Assembly (NCBI RefSeq): GCF_003265705.1
Contig: NW_020312902.1
Span: 14,549,662 to 14,613,661, forward strand
Reading direction: 5' to 3'
DNA from: Callorhinus ursinus
Taxonomy: Eukaryota > Chordata > Mammalia > Carnivora > Otariidae
DNA: 64,000 nucleotides
The notes under the pieces: generated by a model
What the model saw: only the letters and a program-made list of their open reading frames with translations
Told to the model about the DNA's origin: nothing
Database searches by the model: none
In this document: positions 22,600 through 34,641 of the stretch, in pieces
Layout: each line of letters begins with the position of its first letter
How positions within the stretch are numbered: the stretch's first letter is position 1
Program-made: the position numbers and the translations under genes

Positions 22600-24555
22600 G
22601 AAACGAGTCACCATATTATCGATGCAGACCTCTCATAGACCAGAGGCTCTTCAGCTCTGGCTCACGGACACTGTCCTCAGCTAGATTAATTTGAAAACTA
22701 AGATGGTTTTTAAGAAAGTGCTAATTAAATGGAGAAGATAGTTTTAGGAAAAGAAATGGTTTTAATACCACTTCCACTTTAATCAGCATTACATAATTAT
22801 TGTAATAAGGTGATGCTTGTATTTTCATCATCTACCGGATTTGGTACAATTAATGGGGGCACTGGGCAGCAACCCTTTTGATAATCTTCTTGCCTAGAAA
22901 TTGCTTCCTCAGGGAGAAGGGCTTTTATGTTTTTGTTCTGAGGACAATCAGTGAATGGGGGACATAAAGCAGGGGTGAGGACAAAATATCCTTCCATTTT
23001 TTTGTGCTCTACTTTAGAACAAAACAATGGCGGCACCATCTGATTGCAGCACGGCTGCCTCCTGATGAGTGCAGAGTTTTGTCATGGACACAAATCTGTG
23101 AATGATCAGTTTATTCTAATATAAATTAGGTGGCAGGGTAATATATTGAGCTCTTAGCACAGGGGTTTGTTTTTCCTGTATTTTATTTCTTCTTTCTGAG
23201 CAGGAAGCCAGCCTTGCCTTGGGGAAGTTGGTTTAGGGGCCAAATGCAGAAGTTGTTTGTGCAGACAACCTGGTTTATGTTTTCTGGAAGCCTGGAGCCT
23301 GGGAGGGATTGGAGATTAGTGGACTCCAGGCATTGCAGACCGGAATGTGCTCCCTACGGTGCCTGAGGCAGGTGGGCAGGATGACAGGTCTTCTATGGAG
23401 AGGCTTTGTGGTGTCTTCCCGAGGCTTAGAGACTTGGCCTAGGATTCCCAGCTTTCACCAAGATTCCCAAGCTTGGAACAGAAGCCATGCTAGCCTCCTC
23501 CTCTGCAGAGACAGCCCGGGGATATCAGCAGAAGACTTGGCCTCAGGAGAAGAGTGGACTCGTCTCCATTTTCCAGGGCTGTGTAACCTCCTGGATTTTC
23601 CTGCATCCCCAGGGAGAGGGAGAGCCTGCCCCACCTGCTACCAACGGTATTATTGTCCTGCCTGCCCAGAGGGTGAGGTCTCCAAGCTCAAGGTAACTTG
23701 AAATAAAGGAATATGACAAGTCTCACTTACATGAGTTTTGGCAGTAAGATTCATATAACACTACAATTAGAATATATTCAAGGTGACTCTTAGAACAAAT
23801 TCATGCTCCCACCCACTTACATTCCAGAATGGTCTCTTGAATGGGAGAGAAAGAGAGGACGCCACAGTACAGTGCCAGGGGAATAGCTTATGACCCCTCC
23901 ACAGAATCATGCTGCCTATGAGAACCACCTGTCCTGCGTCACTGCAGAAATAATCGGCAATCACCTTCTCCAAGGATGGGGGAGAGAAACTGTGGTAAGA
24001 GTTGGCTACATTTCCTCAGCGGGACTCACCTCATCATGAGCTGAGAATATTACCTTGTCCTGTGGTCATCACGCAAGCCACCTAGCAAATAGGACCTAAC
24101 TTAGGAGAAGGGCCCCAAACCATGGGAGCAGTGAGTCTTCTCCCAACAAGAAGAAGCTTGAAAAGGCCTTAGTCACTCCAGCAGCCCTCCCGGCCCAGCC
24201 CTGCGCCCCAGGAGGAGTCAGCAAACTGCCCGGGCCTGTGGTTTCCGTCCCGTCCCAGCTTGCCTTGACCTGGGGCAGGGCAAAAAAGGGAATCACCACT
24301 CCTGGGAATGAGCGCTGACTTGGGAATGCTGGTGTCAGCACAAGCAGAAACCCCGCCAGGGCAAGCCTGCGAGGGGGACGTGATCTGCTCTTTCTGCCCA
24401 TTTGTTGCAGGCTCACGTAACCAGGGAAAATGGGAGGGGGTCGGCTGTAAACCTACAGCCAGCTGAGTTCTGGTGGTTTCCCCAGGGCCGGAGACTTACC
24501 TAGACTTAACTCGCCGCTGTCGTGTTTCCTCCGAGGGTGCTCATGTCACAGTTCA
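22600..24555. other. Intergenic, nothing recognised
   Basis: About 2 kb without a young repeat or a reading frame I can support. Possible exons of a non-coding RNA cannot be excluded from sequence. Confidence 0.5.
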
Positions 24556-24589
24556 CCTGGAGATCTGTGGCAAGCCCAACAATAGGCAC

Positions 24590-24720
24590 AGAGTGGTGCT
24601 TAATAAATGTGCAAATGGATGGGCACTTATTGAGTGCCAGCTGTGTGCAAGGCATCATGCCAGGTATAGAGGGGGATGCCAAGACAAAGCTCCACCCCCG
24701 TCTTTAGGGACCTTTCAGTC
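24590..24720 (+). mobile_element. L2/CR1-like fragment
   Basis: CACTTATTGAGTGCCAGCTG then TGTGCAAGGCATCATGCCAG follows a common ancient LINE/SINE core pattern. Confidence 0.5.
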
Positions 24721-24849
24721 AAGTGGGTCATAAGCACATGCCTACATGATTTATAACCCATGGATGCAAATGTGTCTTGTTTGACCCTCAGAGTTTTAAA
24801 ATTTTCTCTCAACATAAAAAAAAAATTGGCTACCCTCTGTCTAGAGAAA

Positions 24850-24898
24850 AAGGTTTTGTGTGTGTGTGAATGTGTATGTGTATGTTTGGGTGTGTGTC
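24850..24898. repeat. (TG)n-rich tract
   Basis: Imperfect TG units mixed with AATG and TATG. The minus strand gives a His-Thr repeat ORF that is an artefact. Confidence 0.8.
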
Positions 24899-24959
24899 CG
24901 AAAGGTTTCAGAAGCAACTGGTAACAGAGGTGTCCTCTTTGGTTAGGGAATTGGGGCCA

Positions 24960-26315
24960 GGAGTGGGTGAGAGACTTACTACAATGTTTTATAATGTTTT
25001 TAATGTGAAAATGTAATAACTCTAAAACTAAACAAAACAGAAGGGGGAATTCACATAAAAATCCAGATTTCTGGCTTTTCTTGACAACTCAGAATTCTGG
25101 CAATACTGGGAACATGTAGTCTGAAAACAGTGTGTGGGTGGGGGGAGGGGCAGCATTAGAGGATTTTAAGCTGAGAGTTGGTATCAGATTTACATTTTGG
25201 CAGCTGAGTGGAGGAGTGTTGCATGAGGGCAAGCTCAAGGGCAGGTAGACCAGAGAGTCGTGGGTGCAGCAGGAAGCGGGAAGGGTGGGGGGGGCCTCAA
25301 CTGGGACAGTGGCTGGGGGGATGGATTCAGAGACTATTAATGAAATAGGTGGGTAACCGATTTCGGGGTGAAGGAGAGTGGAAATGGCCGGGGCAGCTCC
25401 CAGGTTCTGCCAGACAGACCATAGTGCGTGCCACAGGAGTTTTAGGCCAGTGGCAGGGAAAGACAGCCCAGCAGATCTGTGGGCCTTCTGAACTGGAGAC
25501 AGCGGAAATGCTGGAAGAACGTATATCCTGAGATGCTCGGAGAGGCCCACGCAGGAAATGCATACCCTCCCCGGGGGGGAATGAGCTCCTCTCCTCCATT
25601 CCAGGCACCAATAGTGTCTGTGATTGTCTAGGTGACTTACTCCGTGGTTTACAGCTTCTCCGGAGAATGCAGCGTGGGATAACTGGAATTTCAGACAATC
25701 TTAATGCTTGTGGCTTAAAAGGCAAAGAAGCACCAACCGAGAAGTCATTGAAATCCTATTCCTTCAGGGAATGGATTTTCTTGGATCTGGGTGCATCCTT
25801 TACAGCTTTGTTAGTCACTGCGAAAGCCCTTTTTGGGTCACAAAGCTGCCAGCAGGGTGCTGTTCCTGGGAGGAATATAATTACCTTGAGCAACAAGCCC
25901 CAAACGGCAACCCTGCATGCCAACAAGCCAGGCTGCCTGGTAACACCACCATCCACAGGGAGGGGCGGGTGCCCCAGCCCCGAGGGTTCAGGCAGCCAGA
26001 AAATGAACCAGCCTGGGGCTTCCACCATCCTGTTTTCCCTTGAGTTTTGATTTAGCAGTTTGGGGTCTTTCACAAAGGCTACAAACAGGTCAGTTCCTTT
26101 AAGGCAGGAAGTGAGGGTTCCCAGCCCCTGCTTCTGCAAACGGCGTCTGTGACAGTGTTTGATCACATTTGCTATGTGACTACGAGTTGAAAATACTTTC
26201 CCTTTGAGGTTTGGTGGTCACATATCAATTTCTTAATGCAGTGACCTCCGCTCTAATCCATGATGTAACAAAGATATTTGAAGTAAAATCACACTAACGT
26301 CCAGTACTTGATAAT
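24960..26315. other. Intergenic, nothing recognised
   Basis: Mixed-composition DNA with several chance ORFs of 111-153 codons overlapping on both strands, none with a recognisable domain. Confidence 0.5.
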
Positions 26316-26319
26316 AGCT

Positions 26320-26500
26320 AGTGGTTGTTGAAAGTCGTGCACCCATTGCTCAGCAAACTTAAATCTTCACATACACCCTGATAGGGAGCTACTATTATCA
26401 TTCCCATGCTGCATGTGAGGAAATTGAGGCCAAGACTAACTTGCCTAAGAGGACACAGCAAGTAAGTGGCAGAGCCAGGTTGGTACCCAGTGAGATTCAC
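26320..26500 (-). mobile_element. MIR SINE, antisense
   Basis: GAGGAAATTGAGGCCAAGAC and AAGTAAGTGGCAGAGCCAGG are antisense MIR landmarks in order. Confidence 0.8.
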
Positions 26501-26879
26501 CACTAGGCTGTCTTGCTTTCAAAATCAGAGAAGCCTGTTCTTTGGTGGCTCTCACCGGTGAGCACAACACAGTGTCTTCACTTGGATGCAAAAACTGTGT
26601 TTTCACTACATCTGAGGCTGGGCAAGAATGCCGCTCCTCCTGATAAAGCCATAGAGGATGCCACGCTGAGCGGGTGGGATGACGTCACGTCCCACACATG
26701 GCATGGGGGATGCAGGTATTTACTGACACATGCAGGACAACGGGGTCGGGCCCGTGAACATTCTTATCTAAACAGCAATACAGCCCCAGAGCAAGACCGA
26801 AAGGATAGTTCAGAAACCTCCAGAGGTTTTGGTTTGGCCCATACAGTATTGGTATTCTCAGGCGTTATTTTGTTTTAAT

Positions 26880-27255
26880 ATTAAAAATCTTTAATTATGA
26901 AATATTTCAACCCTACAGAACAAAATAAGGTAGAAAACCTAGACACCACGGAGACAGCTATTCATAATTTCCCATACGTGGTTCAGTTCTCTCTCTTTAA
27001 GGAAACATGATGCTAGAGATACAGATAGAAACCAACCCCATTCCTCCCCTGCCTCCACTCCCACATGTGACCTTGAGGTTGATAGGCATCATTCCCATGC
27101 AGATTTTTTATTGTGGCATAAATTACAAGGAGGAAATTGTACAAATCTTAATCATACAGCTTGATGAATTTCTACCTATGTATATTCCCAAAACAAGATC
27201 TAGATCGAGAACATGTCCAGGACCTCAGGGGCCTCGTTTGCCTCACATTTCAAAA
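26880..27255 (-). mobile_element. Old L1 fragment, antisense
   Basis: AT-rich run with TTGTGGCATAAATTACA and CAAAACAAGATCTAGATCGA, as in the antisense 3' end of old L1ME elements. Boundaries are loose. Confidence 0.5.
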
Positions 27256-27755
27256 ATAAATTGATGGAGTTGCCAACATTTAAAAGTTTAAAAATTTAGA
27301 GATTTAATGTAAAAACCCAAATTTCTAGCTTCTCTTGAAACTTTGGAAAATATGACCACACTAAGCTCATCTTCTGGCTCAGAGACCGAGTGGCAGTTTG
27401 CCCACATTAGATGGGGCGTGAGGTCCCCAGTTTACCTACTGTTATTATCCAGTCCATCTTATTTGCTTATATAATCTAACCTCATCCCCTGAAAGGTGCC
27501 TCATGTTTATAATATCTCAAAAGTAATGCAAATCAAAAAGGCTGAGAACAGTTGCCTTTAGCCGTCTTAAGGAAGGCAGAGTTTGAGGAAAAAAGCGCTC
27601 TTCTTCCCCACCTGCTCAGTGATTTGGTAAGTTGCTGACATTGCCATCAAACAGAAAGGGACCAGATTCTCCAGGTCTTTGCAGCTCAAAAGTGTGGTCT
27701 TGGATGGGCAGTGTCAGCATCATCCAGGAGCTTGTTAGAAATGCAAACTCTCTAT

Positions 27756-27934
27756 GGGGCGCCTGGGTGTCTCAGGTCATGATCCCAGGGTCCTGGGATC
27801 GAGCCCCGCGTCGGGCTCCCTGCTCAGCGGGAAGCCTGCTCCTCCCTCTCCCACTCCCCCTGCTTGTGTTCCCTCTCTCACTGTGTCTCTCTCTCTGTCA
27901 AATAAATAAATAAAATCTTAGAAAAAAAAAAAAA
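27756..27934 (+). mobile_element. Can-SINE (first of a tandem pair)
   Basis: Sense copy with a shortened head (GGGGCGCCTGGGTGTCTCAG), missing the usual TTGGTTAAGC block. It was followed by the second SINE with only GAAATGT between them. Confidence 0.9.
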
Positions 27935-27941
27935 GAAATGT

Positions 27942-28129
27942 GGGCGCCTGGGTGGCTCAGATGGTTAAGCATCTGCCTTCGGCTCAGGTCATGATCCTGG
28001 GGTCCCGGGATCGAGTCCCGCATCGGGCTCCCTGCTCCTTGGGAGCCTGCTTCTCCCTCTGCTTCTCTCTCTCTCTCTCCCTCTGTCTCTCATGAATAAA
28101 TAAATAAAATCTTAAAAAAAAAAAAAAAA
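27942..28129 (+). mobile_element. Can-SINE (second of a tandem pair)
   Basis: Sense copy, flanked by GAAATG on both sides (27935-27940 and 28130-28135), so it landed in the right-hand target duplication of the first SINE. Confidence 0.9.
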
Positions 28130-28164
28130 GAAATGCAAACTGCCAGTTCCCTCCCCAGACCTCC

Positions 28165-28545
28165 TGTATTAGTCAGCTGGGGCTACTATGTATGATAAGG
28201 TTCCACAGACTGGTGGCTTAAACAACAGAAATTTATTTTCTTACAGTTCTGGAAGCTTAAAGTCCAAGGTCAAGGTGTATGCAGGGCTGGTCTCCTCTGG
28301 AGCCTCTCTACTTGGCTTGTAGATAGCCATCTTCTCCTACTGTCTTCTCTGTGTGTCTGTCTATATTCCCCTCTTCTTATAAGGAGACCAGTCCTCTTAA
28401 GTGGATCAGAGCCCACCTCAAGGACCTGATTTAACCTTAATTACCTCTTTAAAGACCCTATCTCCAAATGCAGTCACATTCTAAGGTAGTAGGGGTGAGG
28501 ACTTCAACATATGAGTTTTGAGGGATCACTGTTCAGCCCATAACA
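28165..28545 (-). mobile_element. MLT1/MST-type MaLR LTR, antisense
   Basis: TGTATTAGTC at the left end, GCTTAAACAACAGAAATTTA inside, and CCCATAACA at the right are the antisense landmarks of MaLR LTRs. It interrupts the MER5A. Confidence 0.75.
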
Positions 28546-29533
28546 CCCACTAAATCAAGATTTACACTTTAACGAGATCTGCAGGGAACTCATATACACA
28601 TTAAAGTTGAGGATGCGCTGCCCAGTGCCTGCTCCCTAGTGGACAAAACCCCAGTGGGTCTGTCGTGGGTGTACAGGCAAAGGGGCGGGGTGATTTTTTA
28701 GAAGAACTTCCTCTCCATCCCATAGGTCCAGTAGGGTGGGAATACCAAGAAGCCTAAGGTCCGTTCCTTCTTGAGGCAGACGGAGTCCCTGTTCTCCTGG
28801 AGGAGCAATGTGAGCAGGTGAGGTTAACACGTGAGGCCTGATGAACCAAAGCTGACATGAATATGACCCACGGGAGTGAAGAGCCTCCTCCTGAAAACAG
28901 GTTGGAATGCTGGTAATGGGCAGGAAAGAGGTCATGTCCATCTGGCTGCTATCTGCAGGCTTCTTCTATCAAGGTGAGAGGCATATCTCTGGGATTTCCT
29001 GGAATGGGGACCAGGAAGATACCACACTGCATTCCTCCCCACCCTGTACAAGCTCATTTACCACCTCTGTCCAAGGCCTGATACTATGGTGACAGTTGCC
29101 ATGGAGATAGATACTCCTAGGCATGGTTGAAGCTAATCCCCACCCATACTGTCAATCATATGGTTTAAACTAGAGATTTTTCCAGCTGTGTTCCATAAAA
29201 CTATAAGGTGCTTCTAGGGTTTTATAAACATTCAAATCTCAATTAAAAGTATTTTAAATTTGTTTTTTAAATTACAAAGAACATAGATTCTTAGGAGAAA
29301 AAAAATCAAACAGTATATAGTATAGAATATATACTGAAAAGTGAATGTCCAAATTCCCATCTGACAGAGTAGCTTGTTTAAAGCTAATCCCTTCTACAAA
29401 TAATGATTATGAATTCTGGACACCCCCCCACCCCAAAAAAAAAAAACCAACCCAGGAACTACTTGATGGCACTGGAAAGCATCCAGACAGTGAAGGAAGG
29501 GAAACTCCACATTCATATAGCTTTTCCCTAAGG

Positions 29534-29721
29534 CAATCATTCTCAAACTTTAGTGTATATTATTATCTCTGCAGAGCCTGTTAGAATACAGATGGCTGAG
29601 CTCCAGCCCCAGAGTTTCTGATTCACTAGGCCTGGGGTGGGGCCCCAAATTTTGCATTTTTAACCAGTTCCCACATGATACTAATGCTGTGGTCTGAGGA
29701 CCACACTTAGAGAGCCTCGGT
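29534..29721 (+). mobile_element. MER5A hAT remnant
   Basis: CATTCTCAAACTTTAG, CCCAGAGTTTCTGATTCACT, AGGCCTGGGGTGGGGCCCCA and GGTCTGAGGACCACACTTAG follow MER5A end to end. Confidence 0.85.
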
Positions 29722-29874
29722 TAGCTTGCACAGGGTAGGGGTCATTGAGGAACTAATGATTCTGAGGAGTTTGCAACAACAGGGACTGAAACTTGAGAAA
29801 ATTCTGGCAAGGAGAGAGTCACAGAGTGGAAAGCCCCCAGATATGTGTAAAAATTATTCTCAAACCCTTGGCTG

Positions 29875-30078
29875 GGCGCCTGGGTGGCTCAGTTGGTTAA
29901 GCGACTGCCTTCGGCTCAGGTCATGATCCCAGAGTCCCGGGATCGAGTCCCGCATCAGGCTCCCTGCTCAGCAGGGAGTCTGTTTCTCCCTCTGACCCTC
30001 CCCCCTCTCATGTGCTCTCTCTCTCTCTCTCTCTCATTCTCTCTCTCAAATAAATAAATAAAATCTTTAAAAAAAAAA
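29875..30078 (+). mobile_element. Can-SINE
   Basis: Sense copy starting GGCGCCTGGGTGGCTCAG. Flanked by CCTTGGCTG (about 29866-29874 and 30080-30088). Confidence 0.9.
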
Positions 30079-30592
30079 TCCTTGGCTGATCCTTGAACTG
30101 TACATGTGCAGGTGAGACCCCAAGGATTCTAAGGGGAACACATCAGCTGAGGGCTGACAGAGATTTCTGCCATTGCCCATCACAGGGAAGACAGAATTTG
30201 GAGTTGAAAGTCTTGCCGAGCTATAGCAGTTTGGTAAACAGCCCAAGCTTTCAGTTGAAACCGTGGGAGGGCCACAGTCAGAGTAAAGACTGTATCTCTG
30301 ACTAAGCCATTCACCCTAGCACTAAGGTTAAAACCAAAATAGACCTACCCCAACAAAACCTAAAAGCAAGTTTTAAGAGATGTAATCCAACCAATAATTT
30401 CTCTGCCTATTGCAAGAAAGTGTTCATCAGAAGAAGATAACAGAGTCCAGTCTCTAGAACATATTCACAATGTTCACTATAAAAAATTACTAGATATGTG
30501 AAGAAAAGGAAAAATGTGACCCATAATTAAGACATAAGTCAGTCAATAGAAATAGACTCAAACCCAGATGTTAGACTTTGCGGACAAGGACT

Positions 30593-30628
30593 TTATTTTA
30601 TTTTATTTTACTTTACTTTATTTTAAAG
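30593..30628. repeat. (TTTTA)n tract
   Basis: TTTTA and TTTAC units in front of a minus-strand SINE, probably the expanded SINE tail. Confidence 0.8.
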
Positions 30629-30806
30629 ATTTATTTATTTATTTTGAGAGAGAGAAAGAGCAAGAGAGCAGGGGAAGGGGCAGAGGGAGAGAATCTTCAA
30701 GCAGACTCCCTGCTGAGCACGGAGCCTGATGCCCGGCTTGATCCCATGACCCTAAGATCATGAACTGAGCTGGAAAGCTTAACTGACTGAGCCACCCAGG
30801 CACCCC
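30600..30806 (-). mobile_element. Can-SINE
   Basis: Minus-strand copy with an expanded pentanucleotide tail; head ends GGCACCCC. No clear target duplication. Confidence 0.85.
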
Positions 30807-31217
30807 AAAACAAGATAAATTCTTAATGAATATACTTTAGTGAGCATAGAACAGATAAACATGTGTAAACATGAATTAATGTCTTTCTATTATTAATCTA
30901 AAAATCAGTTCTAAATTCATAGCTCTAAATTCAAAATGGAAATGGCCATTAATGATTTGAAAGTCAGACAAGGACTTTAAAATAACTGATAAATATGTTA
31001 AAGAGTCTATAATAAAAGATGCATATACTGGGTGAAGAGATGAGAAATTCAGGAGAAATCTGGAAACTAAAAAAGAATCAAATGGAAATTGTAGGACTGA
31101 AAAACACAGTATCCAAAAAGTGATTCTCCTGCTCCATATTCTCACACCCAATCCAACTTTCTGCCCCAGAGTTAAACATCTGTAGTAAGGTTCTTTGGTT
31201 GTAAATAAGAAAGTTTT

Positions 31218-31611
31218 GGGACGCCTGGGTGGCACAGTCGCTTGAATGTCTGCCTTCGGCTCAGGTGATGATCCCAGGGTCCTGGGGACTTGATCCCGGG
31301 GATCGAGTCCCCCATCTGCCTGCCACTCTCCCTGATTGTGCTCTCTCTCTCTCTGACAGATAAAGAAAATCTTTATTTTTTTAACAACTTTTTTTTAAGA
31401 TTTTATTTATTTATTTTGAGAGAGAGAGTATGAGCAGGGGAGGGGCAGAAAGAGAAGGAGAGGTAGAAACAGACTCCCCGCTGAGCAGGGAGCCCGACAC
31501 GGGGCTTGATCCCAGGACCCCAAGACCATGACCTGAGCTGAAGGCACCCGCTCAACCAACTGAGCCTCCCAGGCGCCCCAAAAATAAAATCTGAAAAAAA
31601 GAAAAAAAAGA
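31218..31611 (+). mobile_element. Can-SINE with another inserted in its tail
   Basis: The sense head (31218) runs to TAAAGAAAATCTTTA. After the inverted SINE the residual tail AATAAAATCTG plus As continues at 31582-31611. The interruption is at 31389-31579. Confidence 0.75.
31389..31579 (-). mobile_element. Can-SINE in opposite orientation
   Basis: Minus-strand copy ending GGCGCCCC inside the A-rich tail of the sense SINE that starts at 31218. The pair is an inverted repeat. Confidence 0.85.
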
Positions 31612-31619
31612 ACAACGAT

Positions 31620-33021
31620 GAAGTTACTAACTAGCTTATGCCAACGTGGTGATGTGTAGAGAAGTCCACAGACTGAACTATGAGGAGGGACAGAGTGGAC
31701 CTGGTTTAGGATCAACTGTCCTAGGGATTCAAATGCCACAAAGATGCTCCTGATGCTCGTCTCCTGCCTCTCTCTGAAAATTCGCTGTATACTCTTGCAC
31801 TGTGAAAGGCTTCTCTGTGTGGTGAGAGAGATGGCCGAGGTCAGTTTGGGGACTTCATAGCTCTGAGAGGAAAGAGATTCTCTTCCCTTAGCACCAGTGA
31901 GAAAAATCCTGGGAAGTTTTCTGGTTCTTCCAATGTGGGTTACATTCTCTCCATGGACAATCACCATTGCAATGGTGTGGGGTGTTATTCATGGCTTGGA
32001 TCAGGTCCCCAGTTTCAACCAATGGCCAGGGAGGCAGTTCTTCTGGGGACGAGAACAGTTCTTCAAAAGGAAAGAGGTGGCCCAGGTGTGGTAAGTGGGA
32101 GAACTACTTTGCGTTGGACAGCACTTCATTTTGTGCCTCGCACACCCTTATCAGTTAGGTGGGAATCACTTTACCTCATTTAATGTGCACAGCGTCTAAC
32201 TGTGGGCTCCCCTCAAAGCAGTCCCATGTCAATGATTTGGATGCAAGTCATTTTAGAGGGACATAATCCGGAGAAGCATGGTGAGGGCATGGGAGAAGTA
32301 AAATAGGAAGGGGAAAAAGCCAGTGAAGGTATGTTAATGAGCAGGTTAGCACTTTGGGCAATTGGTGATCAATCCCACTGTACCCCTCGAGAGACTCTGT
32401 GAACACACCTTGAGGATTGTCCAAGGAATGAGTTGGGGGATTTATTCACCAACTCTAGTTCCTTACTGGTTGTATGTTGCTCATAGGGGCTACAGCTTCT
32501 GGAGAGGACAGCCAGAGAAAGTTCTAAGACACAGAAATACAGGTGCTAGAGGGGAGAGGTTGCCATCGGGTATGGAAAGTCCACGGAAGCTACAGATCTC
32601 TGGAATGGGCTGAAGGGACATGAGCAGGACACCGCCAGTGCTTGATACACATCTATAAGTCTCTCCATAAACACAATTTGGCTACACATTACTCTGTGAA
32701 AAATAAAATTTCAAAACTATGTTTTAACTATGTTTAAAACTCAGGCAACAATATCCACGGAGTTATATCCAAACGTGTTATAATTCCAAGTGGGAATACA
32801 TTGGTGACCACAGGGCAACTGTGCTCTTTATCATTCACGCGTCAGTCCTGCAGTAACTCGTTTCCATGTCATACTGCTCATCGAGGCACGATCCTACTAT
32901 AGCCATTAGACACGAGCGCCTGAATAGCTAATGTATATTCATGTCATTTCTTCTTCAAGTAGGCTTTAAAAATTACCCTTAAAACTAAAAATGGATTTCA
33001 CTGGTGAAAAACAGGATATTT
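31620..33021. other. Intergenic, nothing recognised
   Basis: No gene or nameable repeat. The ORFs here have no domain signature. Confidence 0.5.
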
Positions 33022-33036
33022 AAGAAGGAAATTTGA

Positions 33037-33239
33037 GGGCGCCTGGGTGGCTCAGTTGGTTAAGCAACTGCCTTCGGCTCAGGTCATGATCCTGGAGTCC
33101 CGGGATCGAGTCCCGCATCGGGCTCCCTGCTCAGCAGGGAGTCTGCTTCTCCCTCTGACCCTCTTCCCTCTCATGCTCTCTCTCTACCATTCTCTCTCTC
33201 TTTCTCTCAATAAATAAATAAAAATCTTAAAAAAAAAAA
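33037..33239 (+). mobile_element. Can-SINE, young-looking
   Basis: Sense, full length, with a perfect 15-bp duplication AAGAAGGAAATTTGA (33022-33036 and about 33240-33254). Confidence 0.95.
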
Positions 33240-33513
33240 AAGAAGGAAATTTGAGTATGATGAGTTTGATCAAGACAAGATATCAAATATCCCACCTTAG
33301 ACCAATTCTTCAAAGCATCAGCCTCACTGATGAAAGCAACGTACTGGAAATCTCATGCAAAGCCCACTCCAAGGCTAGAAAGAACGATGATATTTAGTCA
33401 TTTGGGGAAGTCACCTTTTATGGCAATAAAAATTACTTAAGTCCTAAATGTGTTTTGTGTGGTAAATTCTGCAAATTAGTTCTATAGACCCTACCAAGCT
33501 GCAATGCCATTTT

Positions 33514-33690
33514 TTTAATTTATTTATTTGAGAGAGAGAGAATGAGAGATAGCACGAGAGGGAAGAGGGTCAGAGGGAGGAGCAGACTCCCCGCCGAGCA
33601 GGGACCCCAATGTGGGACTCGATCCCGGGGCTGCAGGATCATGACCTGAGCCGAAGGCAGTCGCTTAACCAACTGAGCCACCCAGGCGCC
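33514..33690 (-). mobile_element. Can-SINE
   Basis: Minus-strand. Flanks CAAGCTGCAATGCCATTTT (33495-33513) and CAAGCTACAATGCCATTTT (33691-33709) differ at one base. Confidence 0.93.
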
Positions 33691-34216
33691 CAAGCTACAA
33701 TGCCATTTTGAGACTAAACACAGTGGAGCATGAAAACAAGGCTTTCCGTTTCATTCCACGGAAATCGAACAGCTTCATGCTTTTGTAAAAACATATGCAA
33801 AGAAGTCTGGTGATGAACACGCACTTCCAGTGCCCCGCATAAATAACACATTGCATACGGAGGAGAAGAACATACTATTAAGGAGAAGCTTAGAAAACCT
33901 CAAGCCGTTATTAATCGGATCTATCAGGAATCGAGCAACAAGCAGCGAGCACTTTGAAGGAGCAGGTCTCTGGGAAAGAGCAAGTACCATCGCCTGATCA
34001 TTCCACCCAGAGAGAAATTGGCAAATGCACCAATCACACTAAAAAGGCAAGTTCCTTAAGGACAGAGCTCTGGTCTAGCTTGCTCCCAGAGTAAGCACGC
34101 AATCGTTATTGAATGAATCGATGAACCCAAGTTGCTTAATGTTTGAAGGTGAAGGTTATGTACGGTCTTCACACACCAGCAGGACCAGAGAACAGATGTG
34201 CTCCTTTGAGTAATAA

Positions 34217-34240
34217 TGATGGTGGTGGTGGTGGTGGTGG
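34217..34240. repeat. (GGT)n microsatellite
   Basis: Eight near-perfect GAT/GGT units. The minus strand reads poly-His in an artefact ORF. Confidence 0.9.
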
Positions 34241-34475
34241 TTAACAGTTACTGAAGATTCACCATGGGCCCACACTGTGCTGACCATTTTCCAAGAATTG
34301 GAAATGACCCCCCCCAAATTAAGTTTTATCATCCCCATTTTATAGGCAAGAAACTGAGCTTAGAAAGGTTAAATAATGACTCACAGAAAGCCTAAAAATG
34401 TTGCACAAAGAATAATGGTAGAGCAGGAATCCAAACCCAGACCCACACCCTTTCTGCATTGCACTGCTCTGCCAC
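34240..34475 (-). mobile_element. MIR SINE, antisense
   Basis: CATCCCCATTTTATAGGCAA and AAACTGAGCTTAGAAAGGTT are antisense MIR landmarks, and a diverged start is seen near 34240. Confidence 0.75.
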
Positions 34476-34641
34476 TTACGGTCAGACTAGCTATTACTAA
34501 GAAGATCTAAAAACACACACATACCCTGAAATACTGGCAAAAATATAGTAGTGACATTCAGAGGGTGAGAAAATAATAACTGGGGTGGGGGGAGTGAGGA
34601 AGTAGTGGCTTTTGTCTATTTGTTTCTGTCTGAGGGTTCAG

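Larger units (their letters stand above)
27685..28618 (-). mobile_element. MER5A hAT element split by two SINEs and an LTR
   Basis: Three pieces, 27685-27755, about 28135-28164 and 28546-28618, read in order as one antisense MER5A: GTGTCAGCATCATCCAGGAG and TTAGAAATGCAAACTC, then CCCAGACCTCC, then AAATCAAGATTTACACTTTA. The gaps are filled by two Can-SINEs and an MLT1-type LTR. Confidence 0.75.
30440..31190 (+). mobile_element. Old L1 ORF1/ORF2 region fragment
   Basis: On either side of the SINE at 30600-30806, AATAGAAATAGACTCAAACC and AGGACTTTAAAATAACTGAT resemble old L1M sequence upstream of ORF2. Low certainty about boundaries. Confidence 0.45.

Noticed and set aside
24627..24917. ORF with His-Thr repeats
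   Set aside because: An artefact of the TG-rich tract.
29726..30305. tRNA gene or tRNA-like hit in SINE heads
   Set aside because: The A/B-box-like sequence belongs to the Can-SINE; there is no complete cloverleaf and the copy ends in a poly(A) tail.
34156..34338. ORF with a poly-histidine run
   Set aside because: Produced by the (GGT)n microsatellite read in reverse inside a MIR.
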